Assembly (NCBI GenBank): GCA_903926075.1
Contig: CAIYHQ010000111.1
Location: 1-64,000, forward strand
Direction of reading: 5' to 3'
DNA length: 64,000 nt
Source: an uncultured Methanomicrobiales archaeon
GTDB taxonomy: Archaea; Halobacteriota; Methanomicrobia; Methanomicrobiales; Methanospirillaceae
Within the stretch, counting starts at the first letter, position 1, and the number at the start of each line of letters is the position of its first letter. Positions 51,773 to 61,673 of the stretch are shown here, piece by piece. The notes under the pieces were generated by a model, which did not search any database, was not told where the DNA came from, and worked only from the letters and a program-made list of their open reading frames with translations. The position numbers were made by a program, and so were the translations under genes.

Positions 51773-54700
51773 TCAGGTCACTTTGATAAGACCTGTTTTT
51801 GTTACAGTCTGTCTACCATATATTGACGGGTCTCTTCCATTGACATTTCCCACGGTCAATGATACAGTATAGGTTCCTGGTTTCATATAGGAGTATCTGG
51901 GGTTTTTCTCTACAGAGTAACCTCCATCACCAAAGCTCCAGAACCATTCATTAATAGGTGCATAAGAAGTGGACTCGTCCGTAAACATTACCGTAAGCGG
52001 GGAAACACCTGAAGTTACAGATGCATCAAACGCTGCATTTGGAATGTCTTTCACTATCACATAATTATTTTTAATGAGATAGTTACTTCCGAAATTGTTC
52101 TGGACAGCAAGTGAGACATTGAAGAATCCCGGTTGTCTGTATGTATGAATTGGATTCTTCTCAAATGAATATCCACCATCACCAAAGTTCCATGCCCACA
52201 TGTACGGACTTCCGGATGAATAATCAGTGAATGATACGGTAAGAGGTTGCGAATCCGCACTTGTCGGTGTCCCTATGAATGCAGGAAACGGAGCAGGTGT
52301 TACCAGGATGTAATCCCTTTTTGAGACCCTGCTTGGAGTATTGCCATTTGCCAGATTTGCACAGGTTAGGTTGACTGTGTAGGTTCCATAATTATTGTAT
52401 GCGTAAATCGGGTTTTTCTGTCCGGTCACTATCTTACCATCACCAAACTCCCAAATAAATGACTTCTCGTCCGGATTATTAAGTGAAAGATCTGAAAACT
52501 GTACTGTGAGCGGACCGGTACCGCCTAATGGATTTGCTGTGAAATTGGCAACAGCCGGCATCATAAAGTTTGCACTGATTGAATGGTTAGAGACAATATT
52601 GGGGAAAGTGTATGTTGAATTCTTGCCTGCATAAGTACCATCAACTACTACGCTCCCGATTATGTTCCCTGTGTCCGGTGTTATCTGGAACTGCTTATTT
52701 GTCCCATAATCTGCTGAAACAATTCCACTTGGGTTAATTGAACCACCTGCTGAAGCATTTGCAGATATGTAATACGCCTTTATAACGAATGAACCTGTCA
52801 AAGTCTGATCACTTGTGACAGGTGCAAAGGTATAAGATGAAATTGCTCCCTTGCTCACACCGCTTACCAGTACATTTTGGACTACATAACCTGACGAAGG
52901 TGTAAATGTATAAGTTGGAGTTGATCCCCAGGCAACCTGTTGTGTTCCCGGAGAGATTACACCATTTGAAGCCTGCGTGACTGTGATATTATACATTATC
53001 TGGTTATATTTAGCCTGAATAGTCTTGTTTGAATTAATCTGGTTAAAGGTGTATGGGTTCGTTATTCCGACTGATGCACCATTTACAATAACATCCCCAA
53101 GGTAATACCCGGAATTCGCATTCATCGAAAAAGTGGGTGATGAATTATAAGGATACTGTAGGTTTGTACCAGATGGCGTTATTGCCCCTCCTGTGTTTGA
53201 ACTTGCTGTTATGTAATAGATAGAGGGCTCAAATGCAACATCCATGTAATAATTGTTCCTTACACTGTAGAATGTTACTGTGTTGTTCACCATCGTCACA
53301 TTTTGCAAATTTGCAATCGGTTCATTATTGACTACCACTCTTGCGATACGCCATCCACTTGCCGGGTTAACGCTAAAGCTTTGTGTTGCCCCTGCAGGGA
53401 CATATACAGTCCCATCCGATGGAACTATAGTCCCCTGGCCTGACTTTCTTACAACAATTGGGTAAGGGGTCTGCCCAAAAGCAACTTCAATCTTCTGGTT
53501 ATCAGAAGTTACATTGTTAAACGTGTAGCTAGTTGGATATTTCTTTATGTCAATTGATGTTCCGTTAACCGTTAAAGTAGAGAGCTGATAACCCTCAATT
53601 GGAGCATACGTGAAACTTATACTCTGACTATTAGTCACTTTTTGAGTGCCAACCGGAGATATTGTTCCACCTGGTGTTGATGTTGATGTCAGGTTATAGA
53701 CATTGATTGCGTAGGTTGCAGATATGGTATGATTTACTATGACAGGATCAGGTGTAGTCCATTGAATCTCCTGATTAAACGGACTCGAGATTCCCTGTGA
53801 CTTTCCATCATAACTTAAGTCCGTGAGATGGTAACCAAATTCAGGAACAAACCTATATGTCTTCTTCTGATTATAATAGATATTTGAATCTCCATCTTTT
53901 GGTAAAACCGAACCATTAACAGGTGTTGTTATCTGAATTCCAAGGGGTTCCATATTTACAACCTGAGCAGTGTATGGACCACCGGAAGGGAACCAACCGT
54001 TAAGATCAAGATAGAGCGAATTGTCCTTGAAATTTGGCTGTGAATAAACTACTGTGAATTTATTTCTGCCAGTATCACTTGCAAAATAACTGAAATATTC
54101 AAGTGCAAGTGTCTTATTGCTGCTTGTCCAGCAACCAATGCTAATTGAAGAACTTTCTGGCTTTGTATCAAGATAAACTCCAATTTTTGGAGTAACCGGA
54201 TTTAGTTTTACATTCAGGAGCGGATTAGTGACGCCCGCAACTATTGTAAACTGCCCGCTGGCGGTCTCATAATTATCCTTTGAAAGAGTATAGTTATAGA
54301 TTCCAGGAGACATTTCAAGTGTCTGAGGTGTAAGTCCCTTATCAATGCCATTTACCATCAGTTTAGCTGAAGGATCTTCCGGGCTGTTCAGGATGAATGT
54401 TGAGATTGTCTGTATTCCAGTCGTAGGAATTGGAGTCATCTCCATTGGTACTGAATTTACATCACCCCCAACGACAAACGTCTCATTCCACATCGGATAG
54501 TATCCATCCATTGTTAAAGAGATATTATAGCATCCCGGTGTAAGAGTAAGTTCATGCTTAGTGCCCCATGTAAAAAACGTTGAGTCCGGAAGTCCACACA
54601 TCTTTGTTTTAAGGTTAGCGTTGCTTGGGCTGCTTTCAACCTTCAATGTTCCTGTCACCGGTTCTGCATCTTCAAGAGTAAGGTCGAGCTGCCCAGTGCC

Positions 54701-55024
54701 CCCAGATGTGACATTAACTGTTGTTGTGGCATCTTTTTTACCTGCTGCCTTTAATGTCAGTATGTATATTCCGGCTGTAACCTTGTTGTTCGGGCTTCCA
54801 GGGGGAATCTCAGAAATTTTCAAGGGATTTGACATAGTCTGCCCTGCAATTCCTACCGGAATCGGGTCTGGACTAATATCAGTCTTCAAAACGTAGACCG
54901 TTACCGGATTCGTCACAGTGGATGAGCTTGATGCCACCCATATATCCTCAGCGCTAACCGCACCTATGAATAATACACACAATACGAGGAATATTGCGTA
55001 CTTTATTTTCATATGCTTCATCAT
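51773..55024 (-). CDS. Giant surface protein: PEGA-like, six InlB-type repeats, three PKD domains
   Basis: A ~1083-residue exported protein. The start MMKHMKIKYAIFLVLCVLFI at 55024 gives a signal peptide cut after AVSA; the frame also runs further upstream without purpose. N-terminal ~50-280 are beta/PEGA-like units (TGTLKVESSPSNANLKTKM, DPSAKLMVNGIDKGLTPQTL). Then come about six ~75-residue divergent InlB B-type repeats, each with GGTISPVG-like turn and a VTSDQTLTGSF-like close. Three PKD domains end it (WEFGDGKIVTGQKNPIYAYN, WNFGDGGYSFEKNPIHTYRQ, WSFGDGGYSVEKNPRYSYMK). No C-terminal anchor. Likely S-layer-associated adhesion or matrix. Confidence 0.9.
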   Translation of the reverse strand: MMKHMKIKYAIFLVLCVLFIGAVSAEDIWVASSSSTVTNPVTVYVLKTDISPDPIPVGIAGQTMSNPLKISEIPPGSPNNKVTAGIYILTLKAAGKKDATTTVNVTSGGTGQLDLTLEDAEPVTGTLKVESSPSNANLKTKMCGLPDSTFFTWGTKHELTLTPGCYNISLTMDGYYPMWNETFVVGGDVNSVPMEMTPIPTTGIQTISTFILNSPEDPSAKLMVNGIDKGLTPQTLEMSPGIYNYTLSKDNYETASGQFTIVAGVTNPLLNVKLNPVTPKIGVYLDTKPESSSISIGCWTSSNKTLALEYFSYFASDTGRNKFTVVYSQPNFKDNSLYLDLNGWFPSGGPYTAQVVNMEPLGIQITTPVNGSVLPKDGDSNIYYNQKKTYRFVPEFGYHLTDLSYDGKSQGISSPFNQEIQWTTPDPVIVNHTISATYAINVYNLTSTSTPGGTISPVGTQKVTNSQSISFTYAPIEGYQLSTLTVNGTSIDIKKYPTSYTFNNVTSDNQKIEVAFGQTPYPIVVRKSGQGTIVPSDGTVYVPAGATQSFSVNPASGWRIARVVVNNEPIANLQNVTMVNNTVTFYSVRNNYYMDVAFEPSIYYITASSNTGGAITPSGTNLQYPYNSSPTFSMNANSGYYLGDVIVNGASVGITNPYTFNQINSNKTIQAKYNQIMYNITVTQASNGVISPGTQQVAWGSTPTYTFTPSSGYVVQNVLVSGVSKGAISSYTFAPVTSDQTLTGSFVIKAYYISANASAGGSINPSGIVSADYGTNKQFQITPDTGNIIGSVVVDGTYAGKNSTYTFPNIVSNHSISANFMMPAVANFTANPLGGTGPLTVQFSDLSLNNPDEKSFIWEFGDGKIVTGQKNPIYAYNNYGTYTVNLTCANLANGNTPSRVSKRDYILVTPAPFPAFIGTPTSADSQPLTVSFTDYSSGSPYMWAWNFGDGGYSFEKNPIHTYRQPGFFNVSLAVQNNFGSNYLIKNNYVIVKDIPNAAFDASVTSGVSPLTVMFTDESTSYAPINEWFWSFGDGGYSVEKNPRYSYMKPGTYTVSLTVGNVNGRDPSIYGRQTVTKTGLIKVT

Positions 55025-55143
55025 ACACCTACATCCTGTCATTTGGTTGGTGGTCACGTGAACCTCACCCATTCCGTCTAAACTGATGTGAGGATTCACC
55101 GATTCTCGCATTATTAGAGTTATTCAGCAATATATTAATTAAA

Positions 55144-55153
55144 GTATATAAAT
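55144..55153 (-). promoter_or_regulatory. Candidate TATA box for the PKD protein gene
   Basis: ATTTATATAC on the minus strand, about 120 bases before the start codon. Context is AT-rich, so this is one of several possible boxes. Confidence 0.35.
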
Positions 55154-55301
55154 CTATTGTAAAATATGGCCGAAAAGGGGAGTACATGAACATGTGGCGA
55201 ACCTAATGAGAGGGATAGTAAAAGTAAGACCCCTAAAACGATAAATTTTTTTGAAAAAAAAAAAGACATTATTATGAATTGATTTGAAAAGTAAGATTGG
55301 T

Positions 55302-57761
55302 TTAAGGGAGAATGGCAAGTTTTAAGGTCCTGGTCCCCAAGTCAGTTGTCAACCCCTTTACAATCGCAACGTTTGGTATAATATCGGTTTGGTACCATGT
55401 TTTCTTAAGAGTTACCAAGTGTTGACCTACAGGAACCTCAATACTCCGCGGTGTTGTCCCCCTGTCTAACCCATCAACCATGATTGTCGCGCCGATTGGA
55501 TTTGAATTGATCCTCAAAAATCCTGTTGCACTTCGACCAAATGTTGTATTTATATTGTGATCCTTGTAGTCCGAAAATGTCCTCGTCCAGGAGTCTGTGA
55601 GAGGCCCAACAGAGGCTTCTGAGTCCACATATATCTTATCGATATAGAACCCGTAATCCGGTTTAATTTCAATTGTTTTATTTGTCCCACATGTTGAAAC
55701 AGAAGTCGGTGTTATTGTCCCACCGGCATTCATAGCCTGCGTTCTGATAGTGTAATTCCTAATAATAAACCGGGCATAAATAGATTGCGGACTTGTAACA
55801 TTGACAAAGGTGTAATTCGTTACACTCCCGATATTCTGACCGTTTACATAAACGCCCTTTATTGTATAACAATCCCATGGGGTGATATCAAATCTCTGTG
55901 GCTGGCCAAATGGTATAGAGATGATTCCCTTTGGCGTAATATTACCTCCAACGTCCGGTGTATCCTGTGATACTCCAACTGCACCACACGTGGCGTTCAC
56001 GGTATTCAGGTTTGGAGTAAAGTTCGCATATATCTGATAGTCTTTCGTAATTGGAGACAAGTTCAGATAAGGTTGCAGAGGTACCAAAGATACATTATTA
56101 ACTCTCATATCTGACAGGGAATATCCTGAATCAGCTACTGCAACAAATCTCTCGGTGTCACCATAATCATAAACTGTTGTGTTTTTATATGTCGGGTATA
56201 TCTTTCCACCGATACCTGAAGTTGCAATTACATTGAATTTCTGGATAGCAAATGTAACATTTACAATATTATCTGAACTTACTATCGGAATTTCAATAAG
56301 TGATTTCTGACCTGTCCAGGTTGTATTGTTCACAGTTTCAGTGTCAATATTATACCCGGTTCCATTTACTACGGAAATTTTTACCGAACTCCCGCAATCA
56401 GCTTTCCAGGTCCCATTAGGTAAGATATAACCATTCGGATTCGTATTTGGATACCAGTATCCAGCCTGGAATGCATTTCCTGTAATGTTATACTTAATCC
56501 TGGATATTTTCGCTCCGAATGTCTGGTTAGCAGTTACATTTACAAATGTATAATTCGCAGCCGGATAAGTGGCAGGTAAGACAGTGATTCCATTAACAAG
56601 GAATGATTCTACATAATAACAGGGATTTGGAGTGACAAAATAAGTTTTATTTTGACCATATATTATATCGCTGCCGTCTAAGGGTTCGATCTTGCCATTG
56701 TCCGGGGCTGTAACAGCTATATTCAATGATTCGAAAAGGATCTTGTCAGGCCATATATAAGTGCTCCCGGCAGGCAGGGCAGATAAAATCTCTTCGGATA
56801 CCAACAAAGTTTGATCCTTGTAATTCGCCTTCTTAAAGAGAATATTGTGATCACTATTCTTGCTGAGTATCACAAAATTTGCGGTTAAAATATCTTTAAC
56901 TAGAGTTCCATCCACTGTGATGCTAGCACCTGAAGGTATGGTTTCAAGAAAAACATTTACAGATTGAATCGGGGCAAGGGAAGCAAATACCTGTGTAGGT
57001 ACACCTCCCTCATTTGGAGTTATTGTAAAAGACCCGGTTGAATTAGAATATCCACTTAGAGACAATGTGTAACTATGCACTCCGGAAGTAAGAAGGTCTA
57101 CCTTGTATGGCGTTATTCCTCGTGGAACCGTATCTGAATCAACAAAGACATTGGCACCTGGAGGATTTGAGTTAAAAGTTGCACTCCCTACATTATTCGG
57201 ATGAAGAACAACAAATACTTCATAGGTATTGTTGCCTACATAGTACTTTTTCCATCCTTCATTACCAGTTGTAGTGTTCGTGAAAAAGCCTTCTTTTTCC
57301 AGGGTAAGAACTGTTCCGTCCGATATTAAAGCCTGAATACCAGTAATTGGCGTCTTACCTATGTTTATTCCACCAATTTTTGCTGTTGCTCCATCCGGTT
57401 GAGTTCTAACCCTTAATTCTGAAGCAGTAGTATCATATGGGAGATCGACTTTCCCGGTACTATTATTTACAGTTCCAGCAGTTACAATGAGATTTGTAAA
57501 GAACTTGTCTCTTAGACCCCCATTATAATCATAGTAAATCAGTTCGGCGTCCCATGAACCTGCATCAACTGATATTAAGGCCGGTGTAATTCCTTTATAA
57601 ACATAACTATTAATATCACCTGAAGAAGGTTTGACATAAATTTGTGCACCGGTCGGATTAGAATCAAAGTAAATACCGCCGGTATCCGCGTCTGCTACCC
57701 CAATCAGGAAAATTGCTATAACAACTCCAATCATCAAGATGGATAATTTTTCTTTCATCAT
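55302..57761 (-). CDS. Giant surface protein: PEGA domains and five InlB-type repeats
   Basis: An 819-residue exported protein. The signal peptide (MMKEKLSILMIGVVIAIFLI, cleavage near ADA) follows a strong AAGGAG Shine-Dalgarno. The N-terminal ~25-340 are PEGA-type units (GIYFDSNPTGAQIYVKPSSG, ASELRVRTQPDGATAKIGGI, SATFNSNPPGANVFVDSDTV, IPSGASITVDGTLV). About five InlB-type repeats follow (for example FNVIATSGIGGKIYPTYKNT). One C-terminal PEGA unit (LRINSNPIGATIMVDGLDRG) ends the protein. No transmembrane tail, so release or non-covalent wall attachment is expected. Second of three tandem paralogues on this strand. Confidence 0.9.
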   Translation of the reverse strand: MMKEKLSILMIGVVIAIFLIGVADADTGGIYFDSNPTGAQIYVKPSSGDINSYVYKGITPALISVDAGSWDAELIYYDYNGGLRDKFFTNLIVTAGTVNNSTGKVDLPYDTTASELRVRTQPDGATAKIGGINIGKTPITGIQALISDGTVLTLEKEGFFTNTTTGNEGWKKYYVGNNTYEVFVVLHPNNVGSATFNSNPPGANVFVDSDTVPRGITPYKVDLLTSGVHSYTLSLSGYSNSTGSFTITPNEGGVPTQVFASLAPIQSVNVFLETIPSGASITVDGTLVKDILTANFVILSKNSDHNILFKKANYKDQTLLVSEEILSALPAGSTYIWPDKILFESLNIAVTAPDNGKIEPLDGSDIIYGQNKTYFVTPNPCYYVESFLVNGITVLPATYPAANYTFVNVTANQTFGAKISRIKYNITGNAFQAGYWYPNTNPNGYILPNGTWKADCGSSVKISVVNGTGYNIDTETVNNTTWTGQKSLIEIPIVSSDNIVNVTFAIQKFNVIATSGIGGKIYPTYKNTTVYDYGDTERFVAVADSGYSLSDMRVNNVSLVPLQPYLNLSPITKDYQIYANFTPNLNTVNATCGAVGVSQDTPDVGGNITPKGIISIPFGQPQRFDITPWDCYTIKGVYVNGQNIGSVTNYTFVNVTSPQSIYARFIIRNYTIRTQAMNAGGTITPTSVSTCGTNKTIEIKPDYGFYIDKIYVDSEASVGPLTDSWTRTFSDYKDHNINTTFGRSATGFLRINSNPIGATIMVDGLDRGTTPRSIEVPVGQHLVTLKKTWYQTDIIPNVAIVKGLTTDLGTRTLKLAILP

Positions 57762-57880
57762 ACAACTCCTTCCCTCAAATTCAGATCGAAATGCTTATTC
57801 ACCTGTGTGTTTCGCATCAGACCTTTCAATTATGTTCTTTTAGCGATATAAAGAATATTTAGCATTATCATTTTTATCCT

Positions 57881-57887
57881 ATATAAA
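57881..57887 (-). promoter_or_regulatory. Candidate TATA box for the 819-residue PEGA protein gene
   Basis: TTTATAT on the minus strand about 120 bases before the ATG, the same distance as for the neighbouring paralogue at 55 kb. Evidence is composition and spacing only. Confidence 0.35.
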
Positions 57888-58040
57888 GATGTTGGGAAAA
57901 ACAGAAGATTTGCTTTTCTATTCTGAATTACTTAATCGAGCTTCCAGTGTAGCGGCACTCTGCCCCAGGATAAAGCGCAATTATTTTAGACTACTAAATT
58001 AGTCTGTTTGAATAAAAAGATGTAAATCTGGAGAATATTA

Positions 58041-61022
58041 TTACTTACTCAGTTTTGCATTGATTTTTATCGTCTTTCCGTCACCAGGTACAGTTACCTT
58101 CGTGGTATAATCCTTGTAGAAAGGAGCCTTAAGGGTAATCGTGCGCTCTCCAACAGGTATATTGGTAATTGTCACGGGTGTCCCGCTTATATCCTTCCTT
58201 ACTCCATCAATAAAGACTTGTGCACCAGTTGGATCTGAAGAAACAAATATTGTTCCGGATGGAATTAATTTCCATTTTACTGCGATTATAAAGTCTTTTG
58301 TCACTGGAGCCGTGGTATAACTTGTGACTGGGCCTACAGATTTCCCATCTACAATTACATCATCCACAACATAACCATATGAGGGGGTCATTGTAAAGGT
58401 CTGGACTCCGCTGCAATTCACTTTTGTGACTGTTGACGGAGTGATCGTCCCACCTGTACCACTCTGTGGCGTAATTGAATACTGCTTGATTGCGAACCTC
58501 GCGTCAATTGTATGACCAGAGATCACAGATGTAAATATAAATGAGGGTAAAGCGCCCACAGATTTTCCATCAACTAGAACATCTGATATTAAATCGCAGG
58601 AATCGGGCGAAATAGAAAATCCCTGTGTCCCATTATACGCTACCCCAATTGGAACTGAAGGTGATATTGTTCCACCCGTTCCTGCAGTAGGAGTAATTGT
58701 GAACACTGATATGTTGAATGCAACTGATACTGAGTGGTCACTATTAACATTCACAAATGTATAGTTTGATGCAGAAGGGACTATCCCATTATCTACAAAC
58801 ACTTTGTCGACAGAATATCCAGTATATGGGGTAAATGAAAAGGTCTGGTTTGTACCATAACCCGCTTGAACGATACCAGACGGCGTTATATTTCCATAAG
58901 GTCCGGATGTCGCCGTAATATTAAACATTGTCAGTGAAAATTTTGCATTTATAAACCCATTTGATGAAACAGGTGGGAACTGGTATGAATTGACTTTCCC
59001 CACAGAAATTCCGTTAACAACTACATCTGCTATGGAATAACCTGTATTTGGTGTTATGATAAAGATAGGAGTGGCACTGGCATTGTAGGAAAGGTTCCCG
59101 GAAGGATTTATCGACCCTCCTATACCTGCTGTTGCGTTAATCGAGAAGATATTTGTTGCAAAGTCTGCACTAATTACCTGATTTTGTGTAATTGGAGTGA
59201 ACTGGTAGGTTGGCAAGGTTCCAACTGAAACATTATTAACACGGACATTCGCAATAGAAAAACCTGGATTCGGAATTATGCTATAGAGTGGTGTCGCTCC
59301 ATACGAGTATGTTGTAATTCCAGATGGACTAATGCTCCCATTTGGTCCTGCAATTGCAGTTACAGTATAATTAACCTGGCTAAACCCGGCATAGATACTC
59401 TGATCAGAAGTAACATTACTAAAGGTATAAACTGCCGGATACGGACTCTGGACTGGAATACTATTAACTATAAGTTGGGAAGTGATGAAACCTGGATTAG
59501 GCACTATCGAGAAAGACTGGGAATTTCCTGGTTTAACTTTGACACTACCGTTTGGAGACAGGTAACCACCCTGTGTTGATGTTGCAGATATTGTCCACGG
59601 GTTCCTTCCAAAAGTTGCATTGATTGTATGTGGCCCGATAACACTAGTAAAAGTATAGTTTTCTGTTCCAAAGTTCTTTGGATCTGAGCCAATTCCATCA
59701 ACAAAAATTTTATCAATATAGTACCCGTCAAAAGCTGAAACTGTAAAAACCTGATTTGTTCCATGGGTGACAGAAACGTTTCCGCTTGGATTAATTGAAC
59801 CCCCGGGTCCGGTTGACGCTGCAATAGTGTAAACATTCAGGTCAAAGAGGGCAGTTATTGTGTGGTTTGAGACAACATTTTTAAAGGTATACGTGTCTCT
59901 TGGACCTTTTCCTTCTCCATCTGCAATTACATTAGTAACATGATAGCCAAAATTCGGGGTCATCATGTAGCTCTTGTCAGCACCATAAATAATGTCCGGA
60001 CCATTAACAGGTGTGATTACCCCATTAACCGGAGTCGGAGTGATATTTATTCCGAGATCACGAAGGACTACTGGTGGTGCCTGGTAAACTTCTCCTCCTT
60101 TAAAGAGCGATAAGTCAATTGTAAGCGGATCTGAATTAAGATAGTTTTGTTTCGAAAACACTACTGAAAAGATCTTTCCTGCTGCAAGGTTCAAGGGACC
60201 TGGACTTACTCCTTTCAGTACACCATCGACCAGGATGTTTGCGAGCATAGGTGTTGTATTGAAGTAAACTGTTACCATTGGCGGTATTTTATCGAGTGTA
60301 ACACTTACATCAGTTGTTGCACCGGCAGTCACAGAGAAAGTCCCGCCAGCCGGATAGTAACCATCAAGGGAGAGGTTATAACTGTAAGATCCCGGGGCAA
60401 AATCAAGTGTCGATGGGGTATAACCCCGGAATTCATTATTTACCAGAATCAAAGCACCAGGCGGATTTGTCCCAATTTGGGCTTTCCCGGTCTTAGGAAT
60501 AGGAACAAGGGTGACCTGAGTTGTATTGACCTGACCGGCAATTATTGTCACAGGTACGAGAAGCGGATAATATTCGGGTTTTGTAACGTTGATCATATAA
60601 TTTCCGGCATCAAGACCCGGAAAGACAAGTGGTGTCATTCCTAAATAGAAGTTATTATAATCAGTTAGAAAAACCTGGGCTCCTGATGGTATAGATTCAA
60701 CATTTAAAGTCCCTGCGGTTGGAGGTGTCTTTGTAAGGTTTATTGAAACTGTAATTGCCTGACCCGATACTACGTTGATCGTAGACATATTGTCCTGATA
60801 ACCTTGTTTTCGTAAAAGGAGGGAATGAACACCAGAATTAATCGTAAGTGATTTCGGGGTGTCTCCCAGATAATTGGTAAGACTATCTACAAAGATCCCT
60901 GCTCCTGCCGGTTCTGTTTTAACAAGTAAAAATCCATCCTCTGCCGCTGCCACCCCTGATAAAAGCAGGCACGAAATTACTACTATGCCACATATTATAA
61001 TCCAGTTTTTTTGCATATCCAT
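58041..61022 (-). CDS. Giant surface protein: four PEGA domains and eight InlB-type repeats
   Basis: A 993-residue exported protein with signal peptide MDMQKNWIIICGIVVISCLL cut near AAAED. GAGGAAGT precedes the ATG. Four PEGA units span ~30-325 (GFLLVKTEPAGAGIFVDSLT, GTLNVESIPSGAQVFLTDYN, AQIGTNPPGALILVNNEFRG, VTVYFNTTPMLANILVDGVL). Eight ~75-residue InlB-type repeats run to ~920, with closers such as NVTSDQSIYAGFSQ and NVNSDHSVSVAFNI. A final PEGA (GTIFVSSDPTGAQVFIDGVR) closes it. Adhesin-like surface fibre. Longest of the three paralogues. Confidence 0.9.
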   Translation of the reverse strand: MDMQKNWIIICGIVVISCLLLSGVAAAEDGFLLVKTEPAGAGIFVDSLTNYLGDTPKSLTINSGVHSLLLRKQGYQDNMSTINVVSGQAITVSINLTKTPPTAGTLNVESIPSGAQVFLTDYNNFYLGMTPLVFPGLDAGNYMINVTKPEYYPLLVPVTIIAGQVNTTQVTLVPIPKTGKAQIGTNPPGALILVNNEFRGYTPSTLDFAPGSYSYNLSLDGYYPAGGTFSVTAGATTDVSVTLDKIPPMVTVYFNTTPMLANILVDGVLKGVSPGPLNLAAGKIFSVVFSKQNYLNSDPLTIDLSLFKGGEVYQAPPVVLRDLGINITPTPVNGVITPVNGPDIIYGADKSYMMTPNFGYHVTNVIADGEGKGPRDTYTFKNVVSNHTITALFDLNVYTIAASTGPGGSINPSGNVSVTHGTNQVFTVSAFDGYYIDKIFVDGIGSDPKNFGTENYTFTSVIGPHTINATFGRNPWTISATSTQGGYLSPNGSVKVKPGNSQSFSIVPNPGFITSQLIVNSIPVQSPYPAVYTFSNVTSDQSIYAGFSQVNYTVTAIAGPNGSISPSGITTYSYGATPLYSIIPNPGFSIANVRVNNVSVGTLPTYQFTPITQNQVISADFATNIFSINATAGIGGSINPSGNLSYNASATPIFIITPNTGYSIADVVVNGISVGKVNSYQFPPVSSNGFINAKFSLTMFNITATSGPYGNITPSGIVQAGYGTNQTFSFTPYTGYSVDKVFVDNGIVPSASNYTFVNVNSDHSVSVAFNISVFTITPTAGTGGTISPSVPIGVAYNGTQGFSISPDSCDLISDVLVDGKSVGALPSFIFTSVISGHTIDARFAIKQYSITPQSGTGGTITPSTVTKVNCSGVQTFTMTPSYGYVVDDVIVDGKSVGPVTSYTTAPVTKDFIIAVKWKLIPSGTIFVSSDPTGAQVFIDGVRKDISGTPVTITNIPVGERTITLKAPFYKDYTTKVTVPGDGKTIKINAKLSK

Positions 61023-61125
61023 TACTTCCTCAGATCTGATTTTTTTTGAACTTAATATTGCTCATGATTGCTCAATTCAAACCCCTTGATGGAGCAATTA
61101 GAATTAATCAGCGTTATATTTTTAT

Positions 61126-61135
61126 TATATATATA
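61126..61135 (-). promoter_or_regulatory. Candidate TATA box for the 993-residue PEGA protein gene
   Basis: The palindromic TATATATATA tract lies about 105-115 bases upstream of the start at 61022. On the minus strand it offers a good archaeal box A, but the tract is low-complexity. Confidence 0.35.
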
Positions 61136-61281
61136 ACTATGTGAAAAATCGCAGAAAATTCAACTTAATTTCTGATCTGTGACTAATTATTTATTTCAAT
61201 ACAAATAAAAGGCACATACAACCCGATATTTATAATCATCAAAAATCAAGAAATTTAATCTGATTTTCGCTAAATCCTAAA

Positions 61282-61626
61282 TTAATTCCCCTTTTTCTTG
61301 CATGGACATTCATATGCAGCGGATGTTGGTTCCGGTGTTGGAGAAACGGTCTGTTGCGCGATATCCTCTGATGTCTGGTTAAGAACCAATTTTGTTGCTT
61401 GTTCAAATAAATTACCTGGTATTTCACTTTGATACTGGTTATCCCTCCCAATAACTTTAAGCTGTAGAGATATTCCACCCAAAGCAGGTGTAGAGCCCGA
61501 TACAATAATTACGTAGGGCATATGTGTATCTTTCGCCTGAATTGAAGGAGTGAGCGCATTAACTTGAGTGATTGCAATTATAAAGATGAAAGAGACAATA
61601 AAAAACAAATTAAGAATTCTATTCAT
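61282..61626 (-). CDS. Small secreted protein with Cys-Pro-Cys tail
   Basis: A 114-residue exported protein. The signal peptide (MNRILNLFFIVSFIFIIAIT, cleavage near VNA-LT) is followed by a short strand-rich segment (MPYVIIVSGSTPALGGISLQ), a Pro/Thr linker and the terminus YECPCKKKGN with a Cys-Pro-Cys. No family recognised. It lies 47 bases downstream of the subtilase gene, same strand, so may be its co-expressed partner, propeptide-like inhibitor or substrate; none of these is shown. Confidence 0.6.
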   Translation of the reverse strand: MNRILNLFFIVSFIFIIAITQVNALTPSIQAKDTHMPYVIIVSGSTPALGGISLQLKVIGRDNQYQSEIPGNLFEQATKLVLNQTSEDIAQQTVSPTPEPTSAAYECPCKKKGN

Positions 61627-61673
61627 ATAACAATCTCGAGCTTACTTACCAATAATAATTGTGGTATCCAATC

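Noticed and set aside
55025-55111. N-terminal extension of the PKD protein before MMKH
   Set aside because: It lies upstream of a normal signal peptide and would block its recognition.
51773-61022. Regularly spaced repeats that might be taken for a CRISPR array
   Set aside because: They are degenerate coding repeats of ~75 residues, not identical short DNA repeats with unique spacers.
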